Below, in pieces: positions 37,222 to 46,513 of a stretch of DNA of 64,000 bases. Position numbers and translations under genes: made by a program. The notes under the pieces were generated by a model. It did not search any database. It saw only the letters and a list, made by a program, of their open reading frames with translations, and was not told the origin of the DNA. Position 1 is the first letter of the stretch. Each line of letters starts with the position of its first letter. The DNA comes from Bacillota bacterium (GTDB lineage: Bacteria > Bacillota > Clostridia > Oscillospirales > Ruminococcaceae): assembly GCA_023457355.1 (NCBI GenBank), contig JAEWLW010000050.1, positions 1 to 64,000 of the forward strand, given 5' to 3'.

Positions 37222-37914
37222 TCAGGGCATCCACTTATAGCCAAAGCCCCAAACAGTTGTGATGTGCTGTGGGTTGGAGGGCTCATCCTCCACCTTCATG
37301 CGCAGGCGGCGGATATTGACATCCACAATTTTAACATCACCAAAATAATCCTCACCCCAGACCGCCGTCAGAATCTGGCTGCGCTCCAGCGCCGTTTCGG
37401 GGTTCTTCATGAAAATTTCCATGATTTGAAACTCCACCTGTGTCAGCTCAATCAGCGTGCCGCTTTTGGTGACGGTGCGACTTTTCAGATTGAGGACAAA
37501 CGGGCCCGAAGCCAGCTCGTTATCCGGCTTTTTGGGGTTGGACATCGAGACACGCCGATGGATGGCGTCAACACGCGCCAAAAGCTCCGACGGAGAAAAC
37601 GGCTTTGTAATGTAATCATCCGCGCCAAGCATCAGTCCGTTGACCTTATCCATCTCCTGGCTTTTGGCGGTCAGGATGATGATACCAAGCGAATCTGAAC
37701 GCTCGCGCAGCTTTTTGCACACCGAAAATCCGTCCAGCCCGGGCATCATCACATCAAGGATGACGACATCAAAACCATCCTCAGCGTTGTCATAGGCGGT
37801 AATGGCGTCCAAGCCATTGTCCACATCGGTAACCGAATAGCCGGCACGTTTGAGGTTGATCACCACAAAGTCGCGGATGGCATCCTCATCCTCAGCTATT
37901 AAAATATTTTTCAT
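37222..37914 (-). CDS. OmpR/PhoB family response regulator
   Basis: A 230-residue two-component regulator. The receiver domain contains acidic pocket EDED and phosphoacceptor Asp54 in VVILDVMMPGLDG, with switch LTAKSQ. The OmpR-type winged helix ends in RRLRMKVEDEPSNPQHITTVWGFGYKW. It has a short separation from the lipoprotein gene upstream and lies before the histidine kinase gene. Confidence 0.95.
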   Translation of the reverse strand: MKNILIAEDEDAIRDFVVINLKRAGYSVTDVDNGLDAITAYDNAEDGFDVVILDVMMPGLDGFSVCKKLRERSDSLGIIILTAKSQEMDKVNGLMLGADDYITKPFSPSELLARVDAIHRRVSMSNPKKPDNELASGPFVLNLKSRTVTKSGTLIELTQVEFQIMEIFMKNPETALERSQILTAVWGEDYFGDVKIVDVNIRRLRMKVEDEPSNPQHITTVWGFGYKWMP

Positions 37915-37950
37915 AGCGGCTCCTTTCTAAACTGCATCCGGTTTCTCCCC

Positions 37951-39267
37951 TCACGATAAATCGAGCAGTGAAAACAAGCTTTGAGCCTGCTCATAAGTGA
38001 TTGAATACCCCGGGTAACTTGTTTCGGGAATATAAATCTGATAGCTGTTGACGCCCTTGGTGCCCACCACACTGTATTGCGTGGTTTCAAACTTATCCTG
38101 ATAATCCGAAGGGCTAATGACGCGGATACGCAACAGCTCAACATCCGATTTTTCAAGCGATTGGTCAAAAAGAACAAACCGCCACTCGCCGGTATCCGAT
38201 TGTCGGCGCACCGTAACGGCGTCCTTCCAGCCTTCGGGCAGCGTCAACTGATAACCTGCCGCAAAGTTGACCACCGAGCGCTGCACACACTGCAGCTCCC
38301 CTTCCAGAATGCTCATATACTCGGTAAGATAAACCGCCTCGCGTTCGTCCGCAGCCGAATAACCCGGCAGCGGCGAAGAAACCGGAATATCAACCAACCC
38401 GTCGCCGTTAACATCGGCACAGGTCAACGTCGGGGTCGCACGGTCAAACGACTCGTAGATGCCCAGATCCTCATTGGAAAGAGGCTCTATAATGGATTTC
38501 TGGTCATCCACCACGGCGATGCGTGTCGTCATCTCATCGGCTCCCAAGTAAATATCGGCAAAGACGGCATTCAGGCCGGTTGTCAGCTTGCCGTATGAAA
38601 GCTGCGCATATTCGGTCATGGCGGTCGGCATTTTTACCTCACTGGTGCGTACAATACGTCCCGAACGGTATTTCGCCAGTGACATAACCGCCGATTTGGT
38701 CAGATTTTTGGTGCACAGTATCATTTCTGAAAGACCGTTGCCATCGATATCATCAATTAATATTTCGTTATAATTACCCTCATAACGCATTTCAGCGCTG
38801 TCATTGGAATAAGAATACACCTTGCAGACAAGGTTGTCCTTCCCCGCAACGGTCCAGCCGACGATGATATTATCGCGGTCGGCGTTCTCAATCGGCGCAA
38901 ATGAAACAAAATCAATTTCGCCGCCCTCACCTGGCAGCTGATACCGGCTTTTCCACACGCCGTCATGCTCTGCCAGAATGCTCATCCACGATGAAGTCAG
39001 TCCGTTGACGGTCAGCTCATAAAAAACAATCGCCTCATCCTGACCATCCTTATCCAGATCATCCAGCACACAGGCCGAAAGATTTTCCCCGCGGCGGGGA
39101 TATTGCAACTTAAAGGTATTGGTGCCAACCGACTGCTCAACCGCATCATAGATAGCCGATTGCTGTGCCGTCAGGCGGGGGGGCTCCAACAGCTCATTGA
39201 CGCCAAACTGCACCCCGTCGCAGGCGCTTAACAACAGTAACGATAAAATAAGCACTAAAAGCCGCAC
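37951..39267 (-). CDS. Lipoprotein, possible extracytoplasmic accessory of the two-component system
   Basis: A 438-residue lipoprotein: signal LLVLILSLLLLSACDG (lipobox Cys). The mature chain contains repeated Asp-rich segments (DDLDKDGQDEAIVFYEL, IDDIDGNGLSEMILCT, CADVNGDGLVDIPV) that match the D-x-D-x-D-G calcium-binding loops of VCBS/FG-GAP-type repeats. No catalytic motif is seen. It is the first gene before a response regulator and histidine kinase in the same operon, so it could modulate the sensor. GTG at 39267 is preferred (GGGGAGG eight bases upstream); an in-frame GTG lies at 39276. Confidence 0.7.
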   Translation of the reverse strand: MRLLVLILSLLLLSACDGVQFGVNELLEPPRLTAQQSAIYDAVEQSVGTNTFKLQYPRRGENLSACVLDDLDKDGQDEAIVFYELTVNGLTSSWMSILAEHDGVWKSRYQLPGEGGEIDFVSFAPIENADRDNIIVGWTVAGKDNLVCKVYSYSNDSAEMRYEGNYNEILIDDIDGNGLSEMILCTKNLTKSAVMSLAKYRSGRIVRTSEVKMPTAMTEYAQLSYGKLTTGLNAVFADIYLGADEMTTRIAVVDDQKSIIEPLSNEDLGIYESFDRATPTLTCADVNGDGLVDIPVSSPLPGYSAADEREAVYLTEYMSILEGELQCVQRSVVNFAAGYQLTLPEGWKDAVTVRRQSDTGEWRFVLFDQSLEKSDVELLRIRVISPSDYQDKFETTQYSVVGTKGVNSYQIYIPETSYPGYSITYEQAQSLFSLLDLS

Positions 39268-39389
39268 CGGCCTCACCTCCCCGTTTTAAGCGCGCCGCCG
39301 CATGCATACGAGGCGGTGTTTTAAGCCTGCCGTGTTGCCTTTTAAAAGCGCACCGATACGGCTCAAATCGCATTTTTCTATACCCAATT

Positions 39390-39417
39390 ATTATACCACC
39401 AGATCGATTTGTGTCAA
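39390..39417 (-). promoter_or_regulatory. Predicted promoter of the lipoprotein/two-component/prmC operon
   Basis: Minus strand TTGACA (39412-39417), 16 bases, TATAAT (39390-39395), both perfect. It leaves a leader of about 115 bases before the lipoprotein gene. Confidence 0.75.
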
Positions 39418-39590
39418 TCTAAAAGGCCGGGCCATCCGTTAACAAGCTATGACATTTCCGTGATATTACGGTGTCCGGCCGATTTTGCCGGTATAAAACC
39501 CAGCGATGTGTCAAAAGAATGCTTCAAAACGTTTCACAATTGTGATAGAATAGCGGCGATGCAATTATCTTGACGGCTCTGCTTTTTGAA

Positions 39591-39619
39591 TTGTCACGCC
39601 AATGTAATGTTAATATGAT
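39591..39619 (+). promoter_or_regulatory. Predicted promoter of the asparaginase gene
   Basis: TTGTCA (39591-39596), 17 bases, TATGAT (39614-39619). A weaker pair TTCAAA/TAGAAT with 17-base spacing and an embedded CACAATTGTG palindrome (39535-39544) lies just upstream. Transcripts from either would cross the repeat at 39689-39854. Confidence 0.4.
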
Positions 39620-39688
39620 GATGGATATGAACCACAGCCGCATGCGCCATAAAATTGGCATTTTGCCGCCTAACCCCACGCCCAGACC

Positions 39689-39854
39689 TAAGGAAGCTCT
39701 GATTTAATCCATGCATGGCTTATCAGCGTCCGATTTTGCGTTTGACCGTGTTAAAAAACAGTCATAAGCGCCAGCTTTATGCCCGTTTTTCGCCTTGCCA
39801 GCCGCAAAATTTTCTCGCCGCTAACCCATCCCTGAATTAATCAGAAGCTCCCTA
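39689..39854 (-). repeat. MITE-like dispersed repeat, family 1, copy 2 (complete)
   Basis: A 166-base non-coding element bounded by imperfect terminal inverted repeats: TAAGGAAGCTCTGATTTAAT at the left and the inverse of TAGGGAGCTTCTGATTAAT at the right. It shares the full interior of copy 1 (1-125) in inverted orientation, including AACAGTCATAAGCGCCAGC. TA dinucleotides at both edges may mark target duplication. It lies in the leader of the asparaginase gene, 32 bases before its start. Confidence 0.7.
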
Positions 39855-39886
39855 AAACATCCTTTGACCGGAGGTAAAACGAGATC

Positions 39887-40876
39887 ATGAATAAATTGTT
39901 ATTGCTGACAACCGGCGGTACCATTGCTTCCACGCCGTCGGAGGACGGTCTTCGTCCCACAACGCACGGCGAAGGACTGCTGGAACTGGCAGGTCCGCTG
40001 ATTTATGACGTCACAGTACGCGACCTGCTGACGCTGGATTCCTCCAATATCCAGCCTGAGGAATGGCAGCTGATAGCCCAAACAGTATTTGAACAGCGGC
40101 GCGAATTCGACGGCATCGTTATCACCCACGGTACCGACACCATGGCCTACACCGCCTCGATGCTCAGTTTTATGCTGCCGGGTATCGACCTGCCGGTCGT
40201 GCTCACCGGTAGCCAGTTGCCCATTTTCCATCCGCTTTCCGATGCGTCGGATAACCTGCGCACCGCCTTTGCCATGGCGGCCAGCGGCGTTGCGGGGGTC
40301 TTTGTGGCATTTAACCGCAAGGTGTTGCTGGGCTGCCGTTCGGTTAAGGTGCGTACCACCGGCTTTGACGCCTTCGACAGCGTCAATCTGGCCCCGATCG
40401 CGCAGGTCAGCTCAGACGGGCTGGTAATAAATCGCACACTGTTGCCCGCCCAAAGCGCACCCTGCACGCTGGCCGAGCAGGTGGACAACCGTGTGGCGCT
40501 GATTAAATTGATTCCTGGGCTGGACCCGCGCTTTTTAGAAACACTGCCGCAGCTGGACTGCCGCGGCGTGGTGTTGGAGGCGTTTGGGTCGGGCGGGTTG
40601 GCCTTTTTGCGGCGCGACCTTGTAACGGCGCTTGAACATCTGGTTGAAAACGGGATTTCAGTTGTGGTGTGCAGCCAGTGCCTCTATGAGCGCAGCGACA
40701 TGACCACCTATGAAGTGGGGCGGCGCGCGCTGCAAAAGGGCGTTATTCCGGGCGGCGATATGACCTCGGAGGCGGCCGTGACCAAGCTGATGTGGGCGCT
40801 GGCCAATACCAGCTCGCCCAAAGAGGTCTCGGCACTGTTTACGAAAAGCCTCACCGGAGAAATCAGCGTGCTTTGA
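39887..40876 (+). CDS. L-asparaginase (type I-like)
   Basis: A 329-residue cytoplasmic amidohydrolase. The first active-site Thr lies in LLLTTGGTIAS (residues 5-15) and the second in DGIVITHGTDTMAYTA. There is no signal peptide, so it belongs to the cytoplasmic AnsA-like group. The C-terminal VCSQCLYERSDMTTYEVG is conserved. GGAGG lies upstream, and the gene ends at a long convergent terminator with the liv operon. Confidence 0.93.
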   Translation: MNKLLLLTTGGTIASTPSEDGLRPTTHGEGLLELAGPLIYDVTVRDLLTLDSSNIQPEEWQLIAQTVFEQRREFDGIVITHGTDTMAYTASMLSFMLPGIDLPVVLTGSQLPIFHPLSDASDNLRTAFAMAASGVAGVFVAFNRKVLLGCRSVKVRTTGFDAFDSVNLAPIAQVSSDGLVINRTLLPAQSAPCTLAEQVDNRVALIKLIPGLDPRFLETLPQLDCRGVVLEAFGSGGLAFLRRDLVTALEHLVENGISVVVCSQCLYERSDMTTYEVGRRALQKGVIPGGDMTSEAAVTKLMWALANTSSPKEVSALFTKSLTGEISVL

Positions 40877-40907
40877 TTTTGCCCGTTTTATCAGCCTTGA
40901 TTTGGTT

Positions 40908-40962
40908 GACATCAATAAAATAAGCGGGCCGCCACTGGCGGCCCGCTTATTTTATTGATGTC
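40908..40962. terminator. Bidirectional terminator, perfect 26-base inverted repeat
   Basis: Arms at 40908-40933 and 40937-40962 are exactly complementary over 26 bases with a 3-base loop. Both ends carry ATCAATAAAATAAG / CTTATTTTATTGAT, so an A-run and T-run flank a GCGGGCCGCC core. It sits between asparaginase and livF stops on opposite strands. Confidence 0.9.
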
Positions 40963-40964
40963 AG

Positions 40965-41663
40965 TTATCTGCCCAGGTAGGCTTTCTTGACGTCTTCGTC
41001 AACCAGCAGCTTTTTACCCTCGCCGGACATCGTAATGCGTCCGGTTTCAAGCACATAGGCATAGTCGGCGGTGTGCAGCGCCATGTTGGCATTCTGCTCA
41101 ATAAGGAGAATCGTCATGCCCTGACGGTTGATCTCCTTAATGATGTCGAAGATACCGCGCACGATAATCGGCGCCAGACCCAACGAGGGTTCGTCCATCA
41201 TCAACACCTTGGGCCGGCTCATGAGGGCGCGGGCGACCGCCAGCATCTGCTGTTCACCACCGGAGAGGGTACCCGCCGCTTGCCAGTGACGCTCCTTTAA
41301 ACGCGGGAACAGATCGTACACCCACGCAATATCATCGTCCAGCTTGTCGTGCCGCAGATAGGCGCCGATCTTGATGTTTTCCAGCACCGTCAGGTCGGCA
41401 AAAACACGGCGGCCTTCGGGAACCAGCGTGACGCCTTTTGAGACAATCACCTCGGTGGGCAACCCGCTGATTTTTTCATTGACAAATGTAATTTCGCCGC
41501 TTTTAATGGCCACAAGGCCCGCAATGGCGCGCAGCGTGGTGCTCTTGCCCGCACCGTTCGCGCCGATCAGCGTGACGATGCTCTTTTCAGGCACTGAAAA
41601 CGAAATGCCCTTAACCGCTTCAATACCGCCGTAGTTAACCTTTAAATCATTGACCTTAATCAT
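40965..41663 (-). CDS. livF: Branched-chain amino acid ABC ATPase LivF
   Basis: A 232-residue ATPase of the HAAT importer family. Walker A GANGAGKST is at about 34-42, signature LSGGEQQMLAVARAL, Walker B VLMMDEPSLGLAP, and the LivF-typical C-terminal ELVNE-like region reads ITMSGEGKKLLVDEDVKKAYLG. It overlaps the livG stop by eight bases. Works with LivG on LivH/LivM. Confidence 0.96.
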   Translation of the reverse strand: MIKVNDLKVNYGGIEAVKGISFSVPEKSIVTLIGANGAGKSTTLRAIAGLVAIKSGEITFVNEKISGLPTEVIVSKGVTLVPEGRRVFADLTVLENIKIGAYLRHDKLDDDIAWVYDLFPRLKERHWQAAGTLSGGEQQMLAVARALMSRPKVLMMDEPSLGLAPIIVRGIFDIIKEINRQGMTILLIEQNANMALHTADYAYVLETGRITMSGEGKKLLVDEDVKKAYLGR

Positions 41664-42498
41664 CGGCCGCCACCCCCAGATACGCCTCTATGACGCGGTT
41701 ATTGTTCTGAATCTCATCCGGCGTGCCGGAAGCGATGGTCTTTCCGAAATCCAGCACATAGATGCGGTCGGAGATGCGCATGACCAGATCCATATGGTGT
41801 TCAATCATAAACACCGTCAGATTAAAATCATCCCGGACCTGTTTGATAAAATCGGTCAGCTCTTCCGTTTCCTGCGGGTTCATGCCGGCGGCCGGTTCGT
41901 CCAGCAGCAGCAGCTTGGGCTCTGTTGCCAAAGCGCGCGCAATTTCAAGCCGCCGCTGCTTGCCATAGGGCAAATTGTTGGCCTTTTCGTCCTTTAAAGC
42001 CTCAAGGCCAAGAATTTTCAGCAGTTCCAGCGTTCTCTGGCGCATGCCCGCTTCTTCGGTGCGGTTTAAACGTAGCGTGGCTGATAATACGCCTGCTTTT
42101 GAACGCATATGCCGCGCAATCAACACATTTTCAAACACCGTCAGGTTTTTAAACAGCCGGATATTCTGAAAGGTTCTGGCAACACCGAGCCTGGTAATGG
42201 CATCGGGCGTTTTAACCAGTACCTTATTAAATTTATCGGCGTCGCTGCCCTGATAAAGCTTTTTCATAGGGCCCTGCGGATGATTGGACACGATCAGCTC
42301 GCCATTAAAATGTATCGCGCCGTTTGTGGGGGTATAAACGCCGGTAATCACATTAAAGGCGGTTGTTTTGCCCGCGCCGTTCGGGCCTATCAGCGCGACA
42401 ATCTCGCTGCGGTTAATTTCCAGCGAGAGGTCGTTGACCGCCACCACGCCGCCAAACTGCATCGTGACGTTTTCTAAACACAATACATTGTCATTCAT
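41656..42498 (-). CDS. livG: Branched-chain amino acid ABC ATPase LivG
   Basis: A 280-residue ATPase, longer than LivF because of the LivG-specific insert after Walker A (NGELIVSNHPQGPMKKLYQGSDADK). Walker A GPNGAGKTT, signature LPYGKQRRLEIARAL, Walker B LLLLDEPAAGMNP and C-terminal ASGTPDEIQNNNRVIEAYLG are typical. ATG at 42498 is preferred over an in-frame GTG at 42507. It overlaps the livM stop. Confidence 0.95.
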   Translation of the reverse strand: MNDNVLCLENVTMQFGGVVAVNDLSLEINRSEIVALIGPNGAGKTTAFNVITGVYTPTNGAIHFNGELIVSNHPQGPMKKLYQGSDADKFNKVLVKTPDAITRLGVARTFQNIRLFKNLTVFENVLIARHMRSKAGVLSATLRLNRTEEAGMRQRTLELLKILGLEALKDEKANNLPYGKQRRLEIARALATEPKLLLLDEPAAGMNPQETEELTDFIKQVRDDFNLTVFMIEHHMDLVMRISDRIYVLDFGKTIASGTPDEIQNNNRVIEAYLGVAADD

Positions 42499-43576
42499 GT
42501 GCCGCACCGCCCTTCGCCTTTACCTTTTTTGAAAACGGCTTTTTAATAAAGCCAATCAGGCCATCCCAGGAGAATTCGCGGTCGCCCATGATGCCCTGGC
42601 GGTAAAACAGTACCACGCACATGATGATAACCGAAAACACAACCTTACGGAAGCCCGAGCGCAGCAGCGGCACATGGAACCCGCCGATAACGGTTTCAGC
42701 ATCAAGAAAGCGCAGCCACCACTCACTGCAGGCAATGAACAGGAAGGAAGAGATGCAGCTGCCCGTGACCGAGCCGATGCCGCCCAGCACCACGATCAGC
42801 AAAATCTCATAAGTCATGGCGGATTTAAAGGCCGAAGCCTGAACGGTTGTCTGGTACATCGCCAGCAACGCACCGCTGACGCCCGCAAAAAACGAGCTGA
42901 TGACAAACGAGAGCATTTTGTGCTTAAACAGGCTGATGCCCATGGCTTCGGCGGCAATCTCATCTTCCCGAATGGCTTTAAAGGCCCGTCCAAAAGAGGA
43001 ATTGATCAGCAACACAATAAGTGCGATACAAAGGCCGGACACCGCAAACGGGAACAGCACCGACGTAAACGCCGGGAATTTGCGCAACAGGTTAGAACCG
43101 TTTGTGATGGGGCCCAGCTTATCCCACTGGAAGATAGCGCGGATAATTTCGGCAAAACCCAGTGTCGCAATGGCAAGATAGTCGCCCTTTAAGCGCAGCA
43201 CCGGCAAGCCGATAAAAAATGCAAACACCGCCGCTGCCAGTCCGGCCAGAACAAGCGCCACAGGCACCGGCAGCGCAAACTGAATAATACCGCCCTTAAA
43301 ATACTGATATACCTGCGCCCTGGCCTGCGGCGGAATGGTAAAGATGGCGTATGTGTAAGCGCCGATCAGCATGAAGCCCGCCTGACCCAGCGAAAAAAGG
43401 CCGGTGAACCCATTGAGCAGGTTCATAGAAACGGCCACCAGCGCGTAGATGGCGCCCTTTTTAAGCACCGTAAAAAGCATGGAGGTGGCCGGCATGGTGT
43501 GCTCTAGCAAAAACAGGAACACAAACAGCGCCGCCACGGCTATAATGGAATAAACGTTTTTCACCCTTTTATCCAT
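42491..43576 (-). CDS. livM: Branched-chain amino acid ABC permease LivM
   Basis: A 361-residue inner-membrane permease with about ten membrane segments. GYTYAIF-like start (MLIGAYTYAIFTIPP), GLPVLRLKGDYLAIATLGFAEIIR (family signature) and GFAEII...FGRAFKAIREDEIAAEAMGI (EAA loop) identify LivM. The ATG at 43576 follows AGGTGG; a GTG at 43585 is in frame. It follows livH with no gap, as in other liv operons. Confidence 0.95.
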   Translation of the reverse strand: MDKRVKNVYSIIAVAALFVFLFLLEHTMPATSMLFTVLKKGAIYALVAVSMNLLNGFTGLFSLGQAGFMLIGAYTYAIFTIPPQARAQVYQYFKGGIIQFALPVPVALVLAGLAAAVFAFFIGLPVLRLKGDYLAIATLGFAEIIRAIFQWDKLGPITNGSNLLRKFPAFTSVLFPFAVSGLCIALIVLLINSSFGRAFKAIREDEIAAEAMGISLFKHKMLSFVISSFFAGVSGALLAMYQTTVQASAFKSAMTYEILLIVVLGGIGSVTGSCISSFLFIACSEWWLRFLDAETVIGGFHVPLLRSGFRKVVFSVIIMCVVLFYRQGIMGDREFSWDGLIGFIKKPFSKKVKAKGGAAHE

Positions 43577-43585
43577 GGAAACCAC

Positions 43586-44470
43586 CTAAACCTTATCCGT
43601 CGTTTTTTCACCGAATAAACCTGTGGGCTTCGCCACAAGGATGACGATGAGCAGCGCGAAGGTGAAAGCGTCCGAAAAGGTCGTCCAACCGGCGCCTTTG
43701 ATCATACTTTCACAGATGCCGATGATAAACGCACCCACCACGGCGCCGGGAATAGACCCGATTCCGCCGAACACCGCAGCGACAAACGCCTTAAGGCCCG
43801 GCATAGCGCCCGCCGTCGGCACAACGCCGGTGTAGTTGGAAAAATACAGCAGCGAACCCACGCCAGCCAGCAGCGAACCAATGATAAATGTCATGCTGAT
43901 AACGTTGTTGATTTTAATGCCCATCAGGCGGGCGGTTTCAAAATCACGCGAGACAGCGCGCATCGCCATGCCGATTTTAGTATATTTAATCAGGATAACC
44001 AGTGCGGCCACCAGCACAATGGTGAGCACAGGGGTGATGACGGTAACCCGCTTCGTGGTTGCCGTGCCGATGTTTATAATATCACTTATCCACGGGATGG
44101 GCGGATATTGCTTTGCCAGGCCACCCGTGACATAAAGCGCCATATTCTGAAGCAGGTAGGAAACGCCAATGGCTGAAATCATAATGGACATGCGCGGTGC
44201 GCTGCGCAGCGGCTTATAGGCCACACGCTCAATAACAAAGCCGATCAGTACGGTGAGCGCCAATACCAGCGGTATTGCGGCATACAGCGGCATCGCGGTG
44301 GCGAGATAGATCATCATCAGGCCGGCCACCATAAAAATGTCGCCGTGGGCAAAGTTGATCAGGCGTAGAATGCCGTAAACCATCGTATAGCCGATGGCAA
44401 TCAGCGCATACTGCCCGCCAACCGAGATCCCCGCCAATATGTACGGCAGATTCTCGTTTAAAAATTTCAT
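43586..44470 (-). CDS. livH: Branched-chain amino acid ABC permease LivH
   Basis: A 294-residue polytopic permease. NLPYILAGISVGGQYALIAIGYTMVYGILRLINFAHGD is the LivH N-terminal signature, and the docking loop AMRAVSRDFETARLMGIKINNVI follows. The ATG at 44470 is chosen: the in-frame codon at 44497 adds nine residues of unlikely sequence without a better ribosome site. The first permease gene after the binding-protein gene, separated by a stem-loop. Confidence 0.95.
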   Translation of the reverse strand: MKFLNENLPYILAGISVGGQYALIAIGYTMVYGILRLINFAHGDIFMVAGLMMIYLATAMPLYAAIPLVLALTVLIGFVIERVAYKPLRSAPRMSIMISAIGVSYLLQNMALYVTGGLAKQYPPIPWISDIINIGTATTKRVTVITPVLTIVLVAALVILIKYTKIGMAMRAVSRDFETARLMGIKINNVISMTFIIGSLLAGVGSLLYFSNYTGVVPTAGAMPGLKAFVAAVFGGIGSIPGAVVGAFIIGICESMIKGAGWTTFSDAFTFALLIVILVAKPTGLFGEKTTDKV

Positions 44471-44512
44471 TTTCCAAAAGACCCCCACATAATACAAAGT
44501 TTGGCGGGAACA

Positions 44513-44553
44513 GATATGCTGATATTTGCCCCCGCCAAGCCTATTTTCTTTTT
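44513..44553 (-). other. Stem-loop between livK1 and livH
   Basis: TTGGCGGG and CCCGCCAA arms enclose a long AT-rich loop. No T-run follows on the minus strand, which suits an mRNA-processing or stability hairpin that keeps the binding-protein mRNA more abundant than the permease mRNA. Confidence 0.45.
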
Positions 44554-44579
44554 AAGGCATCACACCTTGAGGTTTAAAG

Positions 44580-45821
44580 TTACTTGACGCCCTGAATTGC
44601 AACAAATTCCCATTTGCCGGTCTCGGTGTTGACCTTTTTGACAAAGGCTGCATCGCGGATGGCGTCGCCGGTCTCGTTGAAAACAATCCTGCCGGAAATG
44701 CCGGTGTAGTCAACTTTCCAAAGAGCCTCATTGATCGCCTTGGGGTCGGCGGTGCCGGCGGCCTTGATCGCTTCAAGCGCGGTGAAGTAGGCATCGTAAC
44801 CCATTGCGGAAACTGCCGCGATGGTGTCATCACCGCCGTTGTTGGCCAGGTTGGTGGGGTTGGATTTAATCCACTCCTTGATGCCCTTGACGAATGCGGC
44901 GCCCTGCTCATCATCGGTGCCCTCGTCGAAGAAGGTGGTGACATAAAGGTCGTTTGCGGTGCCCTTGGCTGCGTTGAGGATAACGTTGGAATCCCAGGTG
45001 TCGCCCGCCATCATCGGGAGACCGAGGCCCTGCGCGTTGGCCTGCTCAATAATGAGCGCCGCAGCTTCGGTGGAAACAGGGGCGAAAAAGACGTCCGCGC
45101 CCTCGTTCTTGGCCTTGGTCAGATAGGGGGTGAAGTCGCTGTTGCCCTCGGGGAAGGTCTCGGAGATAACCTTGCCGCCCAGCGCCTCAAACGCCTGCTG
45201 GAAGTAGTAGCAAAGCCCTACCGAGTAGTCGTCGCCGAGCTTGGCAAGGCAATAGGCGGTCTTAGCCGAGAAATTATCGGTGGCAAAGTTCGCCAGAACG
45301 GTGCCCTGGAACGGGTCGAGGAAGCAGATGCGGAAGTAATGGGTGTTGCCTTCGGTGACCTGCGGGTTGGTGCAGGTAATGCCGATAACCGGTACACCGG
45401 CATTGGCAAACACGTCGGAAGCGGCGATTGAAACGCCCGAGCCATAGGAGCCCAGCGCAACCGACACGCCCGAGCTGACCAGCGAAGCGGCAGCCGACGG
45501 GCCCTTGTCGTTAGAGGATTCGTTATCGACGATGACAAGCTCAACCTTGTAATCCTTGCCGCCGATGTTGACGGAGTTCACCATGCTGTTGGCGTACTGG
45601 ATACCAAGTGTCTCCTGCTTTCCACCTGCGCCATTGTCGCCGGAGGCGGGCTCGTATACGCCAATCTTGATAACACTGGCCGCATCGCCCGAAGCGGACG
45701 TTGTGCCGGAAGAAGCCGGCGCGCCAGAGGATGCCGGGGCAGCCGAAGAAGCGGAACCGCCGCATGCGGTCAAAGCCAGTAGCAGTGCGAGTGCCAGTGA
45801 CAGCGCTATAACCTTTTTCAT
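44580..45821 (-). CDS. livK: Branched-chain amino acid-binding lipoprotein LivK, copy 1
   Basis: A 413-residue type I periplasmic-binding-fold lipoprotein. Signal MKKVIALSLALALLLALTACGG (Cys20), Ser/Ala linker, then KIGVYEPASGDNGAGGKQETLG and a long mature chain, ending GKWEFVAIQGVK. It captures branched-chain or related amino acids for LivHMGF. It is a close paralogue of the gene at 46514-47752, from a tandem duplication. It retains a near-consensus promoter 77 bases upstream. ATG at 45821 is preferred to an upstream in-frame start at 45854. Confidence 0.93.
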   Translation of the reverse strand: MKKVIALSLALALLLALTACGGSASSAAPASSGAPASSGTTSASGDAASVIKIGVYEPASGDNGAGGKQETLGIQYANSMVNSVNIGGKDYKVELVIVDNESSNDKGPSAAASLVSSGVSVALGSYGSGVSIAASDVFANAGVPVIGITCTNPQVTEGNTHYFRICFLDPFQGTVLANFATDNFSAKTAYCLAKLGDDYSVGLCYYFQQAFEALGGKVISETFPEGNSDFTPYLTKAKNEGADVFFAPVSTEAAALIIEQANAQGLGLPMMAGDTWDSNVILNAAKGTANDLYVTTFFDEGTDDEQGAAFVKGIKEWIKSNPTNLANNGGDDTIAAVSAMGYDAYFTALEAIKAAGTADPKAINEALWKVDYTGISGRIVFNETGDAIRDAAFVKKVNTETGKWEFVAIQGVK

Positions 45822-45897
45822 TACAAATCTCCTCCAAATTAAGGATGCCCGCATTTTTTATGCAGGGCGTGCGGAATAATTCTCCCGCTGAGATACA

Positions 45898-45926
45898 ATT
45901 ATACGCACTGCCGATACATATTTCAA
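45898..45926 (-). promoter_or_regulatory. Predicted promoter of the liv operon (livK1)
   Basis: Minus strand TTGAAA (45921-45926), 17 bases, TATAAT (45898-45903). The duplicated position upstream of livK2 reads as a poorer TTTATT-17-TATAAA pair around 47830. Confidence 0.6.
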
Positions 45927-45995
45927 TAGAAAAGACGCGTTTTTAGCCGATTGTACACTTCTTCTAATTATAAGTGATTTTCTGTTTTTGAGTGG

Positions 45996-46513
45996 CGGAT
46001 TGTATGTTGAATATGACGGTTTTGCAGCTTTATCCTTCATCCCCGTTAATTTAGCTAAAAATAAAATCCATTATTGGAAAATGTTTCTGAGATTTGAGCC
46101 CAAACTGGTGCTTATACATGCACACTTCGCTCTGCTAAAGGGCGAAAAAACAACACACGCGCGCCGTGCATGCCCAGCTTTTTTATACATGTTGTCGTTC
46201 CACCGCAGAATATAGCGCTTGCAAGCGGTAACCCGCCGCTGAAAAACGCGTGCTGCTCGGATGCATGCGCCCGGTATCAAAACTGCATTTCCCCACTGTC
46301 GGGCTGCTGTTTTATGCCAGAGCGCAATATTCAGTCCCGGCGTTTTTTCCCCGCACGCACATAGCCCGGCCGGGCACAGGGCATTGTACGCACCAGCCAA
46401 AGTATCATAAAGCGCACGCAAAGCTATAATTTTTCCCGCTGTCAACGCCAGGTAAGGTTTGGGGCAAACAGATATTATAAGCAAACCCGCCGAATCTGTT
46501 TCTTCATACATGC
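45996..46513 (-). pseudogene. Decayed 3' fragment of a duplicated rluA gene plus shared leader
   Basis: Aligned without net gaps at a constant offset of 1922 bases to 47918-48435. The leader CGGATTGTATGTT...ATGACGGTTT matches at both places, and TTCCACCG..GAAT (46199 vs 48121) and CCACTGTC.GGCTG (about 46290 vs 48212) sit at the same offset. It therefore equals the C-terminal part of the rluA copy at right, but with about 35-40% substitutions, lost catalytic context and changed frame. A 146-codon open stretch (46071-46511) survives by chance. It is a remnant, not a gene. Confidence 0.85.

Noticed and set aside
46071..46511. 146-codon open frame on the minus strand as a new gene
   Set aside because: The region aligns at a constant offset with the 3' half of rluA, has no ribosome site and lacks the catalytic motifs; it is better explained as a decayed remnant that stays open by chance.
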